In this document: positions 21,193 to 64,000 of the stretch, piece by piece
Position numbering within the stretch: position 1 is the stretch's first letter
Layout of the letters: each line of letters starts with the position of its first letter
NCBI RefSeq assembly: GCF_963259705.1
Contig: NC_081847.1
Location: 95,152,671-95,216,670, forward strand
Length of the DNA stretch: 64,000 nucleotides
Origin: Myotis daubentonii
Taxonomy: Eukaryota; Chordata; Mammalia; Chiroptera; Vespertilionidae
Direction: 5' to 3'
Program-made: the position numbers and the translations under genes
Notes under the pieces: generated by a model
Told to the model about the DNA's origin: nothing
Seen by the model: only the letters and a program-made list of their open reading frames with translations
Databases searched by the model: none

Positions 21193-21834
21193 GGGACTGA
21201 GGTATTTTGATTCTTCAAAACCACAGGTGTGCAGCACTGGACAAAGGTGCAATTAAATGGCAATTACAATGAGCGACAAAGGATTAAAAATAACTCTGAA
21301 CTCCTGTTACCTCCAATGACCTGAGCGCAGGGGAAGTTAGGACACCCGGCCAGGAGGTAGCCCAGCACAGCCTTCCGATGGCTCCATCCCTCGAAACACT
21401 CTGCAGACAGCCTGGAGATAAATACTTGGACGAGACAACCTCAGCTGAAGAGCAATTGTTTTTTTTTAATAAGGAAAACAAGGAACTCTGGGATCTTAAC
21501 ATATACTTTTTACAATAAAGGAATATTCGCTTCCTGGTCCGGAGACCGGTCCACTGGTAACAGGAAGAACTAATTGGGGTAAATCAATTTGCTTTTTGTG
21601 CCTGAGTTTCGTGGTCTGGGCTGCGGGGATCGGAATATCTGTGCCATGTTCTCCACGGGGCCGGCGCGAGGGCAAAAGAAAAACACCGGAAGCACTTCCT
21701 TTTCCCCAAAACACAACGTAACTGCCGCAGCGAGGCCGTCACCAGCCGCACGGGCACCTCTCGGTGTGGCCCCGCAGACGTGTGCTTACGGTCGGCGTGT
21801 CCACAAGATCGCAGGTTGGGTGTGGAGCTTGGTT

Positions 21835-21840
21835 TTTATT
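21835..21840 (-). terminator. TTC39C: Candidate TTC39C polyadenylation signal
   Basis: AATAAA on the minus strand, about 280 nt after the TTC39C stop codon. A longer 3' UTR using other sites is possible. Confidence 0.5.
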
Positions 21841-22120
21841 TTAAAAATAATAAATCACAAAACTAAAGTGTCTGAACAAGGTCACTTAACCCCTCCCAGG
21901 CGTTGGTTACAAGGACTAGATCTCATTGCTGCTTTTTGGAGCTAGATCTCCACTACGGCGGCCTAACCGGGGAACCGGGAAGCGTCTGTCCCTGCGCAGG
22001 CGGCGGCGGTGGCGGGGAAGGCGGGTCCTCGAGGAGCAAGGAGCGGCGTCCTCTGCTTCCAGCCTCTGCCTCCAGCCGCAGGGGCAGAACCCGGAGCGGG
22101 GACGGGGGGAGCCCCGCCCG

Positions 22121-55563
<33,443 letters not shown>

Positions 55564-56000
55564 TTACTCAGCAGCCGCCCGGTCCGGGGCACCGCAGCCC
55601 GATCCGTTTCCGGGTGTCTGTCACCCCCGAGCCCGCGCCCCTCGCCCCTGCCTTCCGGCGCCCCCGCGCCCAGCCCGCTCGGACACCCACGAGGCCCCGA
55701 GGCCGAGGCCGGACCCCGGGTGCCCGAGCCGGAGAGGACCAGCGGGTCTGAACGGAGGCGGGGAACTCCGCCCGAAACGCACGCCGCCCGCGCCCGCGAC
55801 CCCGAACCCCATCCTGTTCCCGGGCCGCCCACAGCGGGTGGCAGCCAATCCCCGCGGAGGTGGGGGGCGGGGTCCCCAACACACACCCCTCCCCGCCCCG
55901 CCCCCCGCTGCCCAGAGCCCCGCGCGGAGGAACTGGGTGCTCGTACCCTGCACCCACCCTCGGGCCGGCGCTCACCTCTGTGCCGGGGCCCGGAGGCCCC

Positions 56001-56060
56001 GATGGAGGCCCCGATGGAGGCCCCGATGGAGGCCCCGATGGAGGCCCCGATGGAGGCCGG
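56001..56060 (+). repeat. 12-bp tandem repeat near the TTC39C promoter
   Basis: GATGGAGGCCCC is repeated five times without error, about 590 bp upstream of the start codon. Confidence 0.97.
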
Positions 56061-56343
56061 GACCCGAAGGTGTAAGTTATGGAGACGCTGCTCGAGCGCC
56101 TGCCGCGCGCACCCGGCGGCCGTGCCGCCTTCCCGACGGGAGAAGCCGGAACCTGGGCCCGGCTCCGAGGCGGCCCAGCGGCTCCCCCTGCGCGCTGGTT
56201 CGGGGTCTGGGCGGGGCGTTATGGAGACAAACGGCCCACAAATTACTTTTGTTTTTCTCTAAACTTGTTTCTTGCCTCCATTTTAGCAATATCGCCAACA
56301 TGGTATCACACTCAGGATGGTGGCCGGAAATGGTCACTTAAAC

Positions 56344-56565
56344 CAGCGGTTCTCAACCTGTGGGTCGCGACCCCTTTGGGGGTCGAACGACCCGTTCACA
56401 GGGGTCGCCTAAGACCATCGGAAAACACATCTATAATTACATATTGTTTTTGTGATAATCACCATGCTTTCATTGTGTTCAACTTGTAACAATGACATTG
56501 GGGGTCACCTCAACACGAGGAACTGTGCTAAAGGGTCGCGGCGTTAGGAAGGTTGAGAACCGCTG
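56344..56565 (+). mobile_element. SPIN-type hAT miniature element
   Basis: Ends CAGCGGTTCTCAACCTGTGG and the complement of the same (GGTTGAGAACCGCTG). The subterminal GGGTCGCGACCCC and GGGGTCGAACGACCC phrases identify the SPIN (Space Invaders) family, described as horizontally transferred among tetrapods. It is 222 bp with no transposase. A clean 8-bp target duplication is not visible. Confidence 0.9.
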
Positions 56566-56579
56566 AAACCCCTTTGTAA

Positions 56580-57120
56580 ATCATTGTCGTTCGCAGGTTG
56601 CACTTGATCCATTCCGATTTGGAGAAGATTTGCCACTGAAATGGTTTTTGAAACTTAAAGCCATATTCAGGTTTGGAGATAACCCATGAATTTCAAATAT
56701 CATGTCCGCCATTATAGCGGAATCAACAAAATAAATTAACACAGGAAAGATTGCAGATGAACCCAATTGTATTTTTTTTTGTGGCTTGCGCCCTCGCACA
56801 CAAGCCCACGCAGTGTTCCCAACAGTCACAGATTCAAGTTAAAGGCAACTGGATTGGGGGCCCTTCTCAGCGTCTCCATGTCACTTACAAATCCATGCGA
56901 ACTCGCCTGTGCATCTGGAGCCGCAAATCCCCTGAAGTCGCAACAAAGGGGTGACTGTCCCCCTGGGAACGCCCCTTAGAAATGCAGGAACCATTGCATC
57001 CATGCAATCTGAGAAGGATTTGACATGTTGACCCCCCCTTTTTTTTTTTAATCCAAGCACTCTGGGGTTTAAAATAGCGTTCTTCTCCAGTATCCTCATC
57101 ACCACAGACCTTCATGGCAG
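56580..57120 (-). other. Unidentified sequence, possibly an old retrocopy
   Basis: On the minus strand, AT-richer sequence with short open stretches (such as MADMIFEIHGLSPNLNMALS) and an A-rich run at 57055-57042. It contrasts with the GC-rich DNA on both sides. I do not recognise a parent gene. Confidence 0.25.
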
Positions 57121-57711
57121 CAGAAGCCGGGACGTGGTGGTGTTTAGGGCGTGGGGCATGGGGGAGGAGCAGTGGTCGCCGTGACGATGCTGCTGGGTGT
57201 TTTAGGTGCCAGTGAGCGGCACTGAGAGCGAGACCCGCGTGGCAGAGGCCCATGTGTCCTTTAATACGTGTATGTAGGTGCGTGTTTTCTCGGCCGCTGA
57301 TGCAGGCTCGGTACCGGCCACGCGGCTCACGGGCTCTCGCCGCCAGGGAGCCGTGGCCACACACTGCCACTGGTCACGGGAGCTGGCACCGTGCCCGCGC
57401 TCACAGCTGCCTGAACTTTGGATCTGAGGAACCATCCACCCCACATCGTGAAACGGCCTGGTCAGCGCGGGAGGGAAGCCCAGAGAGCAGCGCCAGCCGT
57501 AGCCCACGGCCTGGACTCCCCCAGCAGGAGGAGGAGCTGGCTCGGCCCTCTATTCCCGTTACCGAGAAGAGGGAGAACAAGTCTGGAACCGAGGGCACCG
57601 GGGGCAGTGTTAGCGCTTGTGCCTGGGGCCCTGCAGCCGACATGGCCGAGGGGTGAGGAAATCATAGCACCTTTGTGGGCCTAGATTTGTCTCAGGAACC
57701 CAGCCCGTCCG
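57121..57711. other. 5' intergenic stretch, unassigned
   Basis: GC-rich sequence without recognisable genes or repeats. Confidence 0.4.
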
Positions 57712-57905
57712 CCCAGCTGGCCCGTGTGCTCCGTGGTTGGGCGTCCACCCACCACCAAGAGGTAGAAGGTTCAGTTCCCGGTCAGGGCACATGCCACGAT
57801 TGGGGCTCGATCCCCAATGGGGGCCTGCAGCAGGCAGCCAATCAATCGTGTTTCTCTTCTCTCTCTCCCTCTAAAAATCAATAAAAATATATTTTTTAAA
57901 AAGAA
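57712..57905 (+). repeat. VES-type SINE
   Basis: Diverged head (CTGGCCCGTGTGCTCCGTGG), tail AAAATCAATAAAAATATA. Confidence 0.82.
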
Positions 57906-58009
57906 CCTAGCACAGTTGGTTATGGTTACACAGACTCACAGACTTACTGAAATCTAACTGTTGAATGATTGGGGTGAGGTCCAGTGCAACTGCCCAGCAC
58001 CCCTATATG

Positions 58010-58155
58010 GGCAGTGGGGGGGTAGTGAGGGGCAGTAGGGGACAGTGGGCAGCACTGGGGGGCTGTGGGGGGCAGTGGGCGGCACTGGGGGGCAGTGGGG
58101 GGCAGTGAGGGGCAGTGGGCAGCACTGGGGGGCAGTGGGGGGCCGTGGGCAGCAG
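58010..58155 (+). repeat. GGGGCAGT-based minisatellite
   Basis: Variants of GGGGGGCAGTGG and GGCAGCACTGG recur roughly every 12-15 bp. Confidence 0.92.
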
Positions 58156-58611
58156 GGGTGGGGGCGGGATGTGGACAGAGGGTAACACGGTACACAGACA
58201 TGTGCCAGATCCGCTTTAACCAGATAAACAATCCCATGAGCAGCAGCATTGGGGACGGTTTCAAATATTTGCTCTGGGATAGGGACACACAGAGGATCGA
58301 GACGCGGGCCTCCGGCCTGGGATCCTGGAGGGACAGCGCAGGAGCCAGTGGTTACACTGGACAGCTGCCAGCTGCGGTGGGCACTGACCTTTGCCCGGCT
58401 CGCCTGGCAGGTGGGAATGAGGAGGGTGTTTCCTGGCGAGATGCTAATGGCAGATGAGGATGGACACTGAAGAGGCCGCTGGACTGCCTGCGAGAGGACG
58501 GGGATCTAATTGTGGACGTCAGGGCCCCGCACCCTTGACTGTGTGAGTCTCAGCACCTCCACGGCTGATGCCAGCACTTGGCTCCCGTCCAGTCCTTACC
58601 CAAGAGCTGCT

Positions 58612-58870
58612 TCTGGAGGAAAAGGGGAGAAGGGAGAGGATGGAAAGGAGAGGGGGGAGGGGAGGGAGGGGAGGGGAGGGGGAGGGGAGGGGAGGGGGAG
58701 GGGGAGGGGAGGGGAGGGGGAGGGGAGGGGAGGGGGGAACGAGGAGAGGAGGGAGGGAGAGGAAGGGAGAAGGGGAGGGAGAGGAAGGGAGAAGGGGAGG
58801 GAGAGGAGGGAAAGGAGGAGGGAGGAAGGAGAAGGGGGGAGAGGGGGAGGGGAGGAAAAGAAAAGAGAAG
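58612..58870 (+). repeat. Polypurine tract (GGGGA/GGA)n
   Basis: About 250 bp of almost pure purine on the plus strand, chiefly GGGGAGG and GGAGGGAGAGGAAGG. Mirror-symmetric segments are common. Confidence 0.97.
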
Positions 58871-60980
58871 CTCTCCAGTGAAGGAAAGAACCGATTTCCT
58901 TTGACACCGCTCTGAGGGTGTTGTCAGCATTCTGCGGTTTTCGTGAGATTTCAGTATGAAAACAAAACTCCCGTCTAACTGATCAGTGAAAAGGCTCAGA
59001 CGTGTATGACCTTGACACGCAGACGTTTTAAAGTGAAAATGCTCTGGTCCAAGTCACAGACGCACGAACCCGAACTGGCTCAGGAGCCCCCGGTTTTGAC
59101 TTATGAAGGGGTTTCCCCAATGAGGCCTCTCTCCACCGCCGCTCTCAGCCCGGCCAGGCGGTGCTGGTGGCCTCGTCCCAGGTGGGCCCCCCACCCCCCA
59201 TCCCAGGTCAGCGGGGAGCCCCTATATTCCTAGGCGTTGCTTCTGACCACGATCTCAGAATCGAATCTCATTGGCTTTGACTGGCCTGCCTGTGCCCAGG
59301 TGCTCACTCTTGAGCCAATCACTGTGGCTAGAGGGCGACCCGTCGTGAAGATTCAGCCAATCGGAGCCTGGCCTGGATCGGGAGGTGGAATCTATTCCGT
59401 GCAAACCCAGGGCTGGGAGTTGCAGGCGCCTGAGGAGGAGGGACCTGGGAGTGGGTGTGGGGCATGCTGGCCTCTGCCTGGCCCCCCGAACCCCATGGTG
59501 AGTTTGGGGATGACAGTCCCAGGGCCTGCAGGCGATGCCTCCCCTGGAGGAAGCTGGCGGTGTGCGGTTCGGTTCTGTGATGCCAACAGCCAGGCCCTCG
59601 GGGACTTTCTGTAAACTGCGCTGCCAGGTGAAGTGAGTGCAGGTTCCCGAACGTCTGAACCCCTAACAGGGAGGAAGTGGGGACCTGACTTCCCTGCGTT
59701 TTCAGGTCACACGGGCTTTGCTGGCTGCTCAGCCTTCCACTCCCCTGAGGTGCGGGCGGAGGCTGCTGACCGCCCTTAGTGGACCGTCCACGGCTGACGG
59801 AACACGGCTGGTCCTGCCCTGCTCTCCTCGGTGGGTCAGGAGCTGGCCTGGGGCAGGGGGGGCGGGGGTGCATGTGGGGACCCACAGCGATCACCTGGCT
59901 CTTCTCCAGCAGGAGGGACGATCCCTCGGAAACTCACTGCCCAGCGCGATCGCCCTTGTGTTGGGATCCGGGTTTGAGTTTCTGTTCGGAGCAGGAAACT
60001 ATTCCCTCCGGGTAGGACGCCTCTCCCCGCAGGCCTCTCCCCGAACCAGACGCCCGGCGACACGGTGGGGCTGAGCATGGGGGTAGCTCTTTGTTCCGCG
60101 GCTGCCTGGACCCAGGGGTGCGACGGGGAGAGGGCCTTGGCCTCTGGGTGCCTGCCTCCCGGGGGAGTGAGGCGGTGAGGCCCTGCGGTCCTTGATGGAG
60201 GCGTCTTGAGTGGAAATATGGGTCGTCTCCTGCCCTCAGAGGGTCCCTCTCTCTTTCACGCTCCTCTGCGCCCGCCCATCCCCTTTGCCTTCCTTCCTGC
60301 ACCCCTTCCCTGTAACCCACCTCCTTGCTTCTCCCTGACAGTTGCTGCTCCCAGATCCACGGACCCTTCTCCTTCCTCCAGAAATAACAGTCTCCCTCCC
60401 CCGGCCTCCTCAGGGTGAACACGCTGCAGCTTCCTGTGACCGTCCCTGTCCTCGCTGTGTGGTCTGAGGCCTCATGGCTCTGAGGGCGAGGCCGTCTCTG
60501 GTTTCAGGCTGGGCCTGCCCGGCCCCCGGGGAGGGACACAGAGCTCCGGGCTGGGGACTGGGGACGGGGTGGGGAGAGGTGGCAGAGGCACGGAAAGTTC
60601 CGTCCGGCCGCTGTGGCTTTGCTCGGCGTGTGTCTAAACCAAAGCATCCTGCCGCTGTGGTGGAGTTCCATCTTGAATTCCCATTTTTATCTAAATGAGA
60701 AGATTATCTGCCTTCTAGTCGGGTGACATCATTTCTTACAACAATCCTGGGCTGATCTTGCTAGGACACCCTGAATCCTTTGCAACATTAACAACCAATG
60801 CCCCGGCCCAGTTCTCTCTAACCACTAGGCTCTCCCCGGCCCGGGAGGAGGAGGGCCCCTTGCTGGTGGCCTCACCACCTACGTGGACCTATTTTGGGTG
60901 GAAATAGCAGCAGCCGTGGCATTGGCTGCTGGGGTGGATCTGTTTCCAAATCTCAAAGTGGAGTCAGATTCCCTAGGACT
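58871..60980. other. Intergenic stretch, unassigned
   Basis: No coding homology. ATTGG/CCAAT motifs cluster at 59268-59365 without a supporting TATA box or exon. Confidence 0.35.
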
Positions 60981-60989
60981 GTCCAGAGC

Positions 60990-61115
60990 GGCATTGTCAA
61001 CCTGTTTCATCCCAGGGCACACACAAGCTCTTACGAAAATTCGGCGGCTCACCAAACGTACATGTTTTTGCCGATCTAACAAAAAACCTATAATTCTTAT
61101 CTATTCACTGTTGAT
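60990..61115 (+). repeat. Possible degraded hAT-type element
   Basis: GCATTGTCAACCTGTTTCAT followed by CAGGGCACACACAAGC recalls the 'caacctttttc…gggcacac' class of hAT elements. Only one end is convincing. Confidence 0.35.
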
Positions 61116-62005
61116 CTAGTGGCTGCTGACATTTGTTCTTTGACAACCAAGGGGAAGAGAGGTCAGTGCCGTGAGTAAATAGTCAGGTACTGCGTGTTTT
61201 AGCTGTCCTTGCACCACCAGGTTGAAAGTCGCCGGCCGAGGGCGTGCCGTCGGTGCCCAGGGCCTGCGTGTAAGCTGCGTGGGGAGGCTGAGCTGCCAGG
61301 GGGTGAGGAGGAAGTGGGGCGAGGGGGATTGGGCCCGGAGGCCAGGTCATAGATTACGGTGCTGGTTCTGCACGGCCGTGACTTTGTGGCCTGCAGCGAT
61401 TCTACTTCCCCTCTCAGCCTCCGCGTCCATTTATAATATGGAGATAATCAGCGCCTTCACGGCAAGTGCATGAGACAGCAGCAGGAGAAAGCGCTCACAC
61501 GCGATAGCAAGGCATTACCGCGTCTGCACGGTGAGTGTCTAATAGTCCTTAATCCAGCGGCCCCTTCTGTCCACATGCCTGTCGTCGGCCGTGATATCCA
61601 GCTGCGAGAAAGCCTGTGCCCTGAAACGCCCAGGTGGGGGGATTCGCTTAAACCACTTCTAATATCAACAGTGCGTGTTGGCTGTTACCACTCCAGCCTG
61701 GGGAGCAGCGTAGATGTCCTTCAGAACGTGTCCAAAAAATTCAAAGTACACATATCCAGGTCTTAGAATTCTTCATCTGGCTCTAACTCGTTTCCGCTTT
61801 AATAACCCATCAGTATGTTCTGACACGGCCTGGAGGGTTGGACACGGAAATCGATAACCTGTGGCACGAAGATGTTTAAATGCATCTTCTACGTCCGGCG
61901 TGCGTAACGTGTTTCCCAGTCAGCTCTTGTCTGTCTTTGCAATGAGGGGGCATCACATGTAGAACAATGCTTTACTCACAAAACCCTTGTGCTCTGATCC
62001 AGGTT
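61116..62005. other. Intergenic stretch, unassigned
   Basis: No feature was recognised. Confidence 0.4.
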
Positions 62006-62019
62006 TAAGTTAGCGATGC

Positions 62020-62179
62020 TGCCCTACCCGGTTTGGCTCAGTGGATAGAGTGTCGGCCTGCGGACTGAAGGGTCCCAGGTTCGATTCCAGTCAAGGGCAC
62101 AGGCCCAGGTTGTGGGCTCGATCCCCAGAGGGGTGCATGCAGGAGGCAGCTGATCAATGATTCTCTCTCATCATTGATG

Positions 62180-62213
<34 letters not shown>

Positions 62214-62261
62214 CTCCCCCCTCCATTCCTTTCTGAAATCAATTTAAAAACAACAAACATA
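62020..62261 (+). repeat. VES-type SINE with target duplication
   Basis: TAAGTTAGCGATGC and TAAGTTAGCAATGC flank it (near 62006 and 62262). A (CT)n of about 14 units lies at 62185-62212. Confidence 0.9.
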
Positions 62262-62756
62262 TAAGTTAGCAATGCCCATAATCTGACCAGGACTCAGCAC
62301 CACTCAACTCCCCACGGTCACTTAGGGAACCAGGTGAAGAGAAAGTTTCTGTCGGTGCAGGAAACGCACAGAGGTGTTGCCAGTGCGAATGCGTGGATAT
62401 GCGGAGCCGAGTGGACCCTGCCTTTCACGGATGCTTGCTGAGCGTTTCCACTGTCAGACAGCGGGATACAACGTGCTGGCAACGTGTGGACAAGCAGCAC
62501 GAGGCCTCCAGTTACTGCTGACGAGACATGGAGCCAGACACACTCCCTGTGGGTACTAAGGCCGTGTGGCCTTGCCTCTCAGTGTTTCCGAGTCAGGGTC
62601 ACTCCGGATTGACTCTGTAAATGCTACACCAAACCTAACACTTATGAACTGGTAGTCACTGGCTTTCTGTGAATGTGTCGATCTTTTTACACCTTCAGAG
62701 TTAGCGTATGAGCCACCCAGGACACCTGTTACTAATCTACAGCCAGCCCTTGATTT

Positions 62757-62968
62757 TTAAAAAATATATTTTTATTGATTTCAGAGAGGAAGGGAGAGGG
62801 AGATAGAAACGTCAATGATGAGAGAGAATCACTGATTGGCTGCCTCCTGCATGCACCCCACTGGGGATCGAGCCCACAACCCGGGCCTCTGCCCTTGACC
62901 AGAATCAAACCTGGGACCCTTCAGTCCGCAGGCGACGCTCCATCCACTGAGCCAAACCGGCCGGAGTG
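62757..62968 (-). repeat. VES-type SINE with target duplication
   Basis: GCCAGCCCTTGATTTTT and GCCAGTCCTTGACTTTT flank the element. Confidence 0.9.
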
Positions 62969-62989
62969 CCAGTCCTTGACTTTTGAGAC

Positions 62990-64000
62990 CCAGAATAGTA
63001 TTAACCAGTCTGAGTCATCGAAGGGAGCCAATCACTATTTTTGATCACATTCCTACTATCTTCAAAAGAAGATCCATGGTAACGGAGAATAGGAAAACCA
63101 TTGGGAATAAAACTTTGAGGATAATTCCAGAAGAGGAGGCTGACTGTCTGGAACCAAGGACTCGGTTAAATCATTGATTCCTGACGATCTTTCTCAAGGT
63201 CCTGACCGACGGAGCCAATCCCAGGCCTGAGGTCAGCAGTTCCTAGCTGAACCCAGGCCAGGTGGACCTGGGCACCAGGCTGGCCGGGACTCTGCTAGGC
63301 GAGCCCAGATGAGAGCAGGCAGAGAGGACTGGCAAACGGTGGCATTGCCTGTGAGGCTGGTGGAGGGCCATCGGGCCATGCAAGACCCTGAGCCTGCTCT
63401 CACGGGGTAAACTTCCGTTAAGAACACGGTGTGAGGAAGGCAACGGCTATACCTCCACGTTCTCTCCGTTTAGATGAGTTCCAGAGCTGCAGAACCCCAA
63501 ACTGGATGCACTGAGAGTGTAGACAGGAGCAGAGCGACGACGATGGGCCAGGGCCAGGCAGAAAGGCCCCGGTGCCTAGCAAGGGGCAAAATGGGAAAAC
63601 ACGACCCTCGCCCCAGGGTGACCTTCCTCCCCAGCACGTCCCCCCCTCCCCCCGGCATGCAGTTTAGGCCCCTGCCCCTCCCCCTACAGACAACATCGAG
63701 GCCTCGGTCGTATTTCGGCTCCAGGCCCAGAAAAGCAGCAAACCCTGACAAGCGACGCTCAGCTGCCTCAGGACCGGCCGAGTTGAGTAGTGACCCGGCC
63801 CTGGCAGCGACCAATCAGTGGAGACCGTGACCCTGAGAGAAGAACCTGAGAAGCTGATGGGTGTTCTGCTGAGACCCTCCCCTGAGACCTGCCCTAAGAG
63901 CCCCACCTGCAAGAGGGAGAGAAATATGCTCGGACGACAGACCCAGCGAGCGAGCTCTCTCCAGGGAGCAGGCCCCGGTCCTTCCCCACAGGCACATATC
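62990..64000. other. Right edge of window, unassigned
   Basis: No exon was recognised. The last 250 bp (CCAATCAGTGGAGACC, GCGAGCTCTCTCCAGGGAGC) have a faint LTR-like flavour but lack TATA and polyadenylation motifs before the window ends. Confidence 0.3.

Noticed and set aside
58510..58930. Glu/Gly/Arg-rich open frames
   Set aside because: They are translations of the polypurine tract and have no homology.
59240..59420. A promoter suggested by clustered CCAAT motifs
   Set aside because: There is no TATA box, no CpG enrichment and no exon downstream; three CCAAT motifs alone are not enough.
56600..64000. Terminal exons of LAMA3
   Set aside because: LAMA3 precedes TTC39C in human, but tens of kilobases away; no laminin G or other LAMA3 peptide is seen here.

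Overview
This is nuclear DNA of a vespertilionid (vesper) bat. The evidence is the repeat content: more than forty tRNA-derived VES-type SINEs, four Helitrons with HeliBat-like ends (5' TC…, 3' …CTAGT), several hAT miniature elements with 8-bp target duplications, a SPIN-type hAT element and a Tc1-like transposon. Helitrons and recent DNA transposons in this quantity are, among mammals, typical of vesper bats. The genus cannot be decided from the sequence.

Two protein-coding genes lie head-to-tail on the minus strand. TTC39C occupies 55410 down to 22121: all 14 coding exons can be placed with consistent phases, giving 576 codons, and a CpG island surrounds the first exon. CABYR, the calcium-binding, tyrosine-phosphorylation-regulated sperm fibrous-sheath protein, occupies 10190 down to 2365 in four coding exons that join in frame to 776 codons. 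A likely CABYR promoter (CRE, TATA box, GC boxes) lies at 14240-14800. This order matches human 18q11.2 (TTC39C then CABYR). OSBPL1A would be expected just beyond the left edge and LAMA3 beyond the right; neither shows coding sequence here.

Layout: 1-2364, CABYR 3' flank; 2365-10203, CABYR, with a nested Tc1-like element and a Helitron in its introns; 10204-14860, CABYR 5' region ending in two large GC-rich minisatellites; 14860-21830, intergenic DNA with an L1 3' end, hAT elements, two LTR-like sequences and a truncated CREBZF-like pseudogene; 21835-55410, TTC39C with SINE-rich introns, a 730-bp CA-rich array and an unusual minisatellite that copies the 3' splice site of exon 8; 55410-64000, CpG island and 5' intergenic DNA with a SPIN element and a 250-bp polypurine tract.

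I found no new enzymatic or defence system. The observations most worth following are the ninefold-amplified splice acceptor in TTC39C, the five-copy 24-residue repeat and probable CR-A/CR-B fusion in CABYR, a GC-AG intron in CABYR, GC-box arrays upstream of the CABYR promoter, and a hAT element carrying a reverse-transcriptase-like segment. Splice sites and products were read by eye and from remembered family sequences; no alignment was run.
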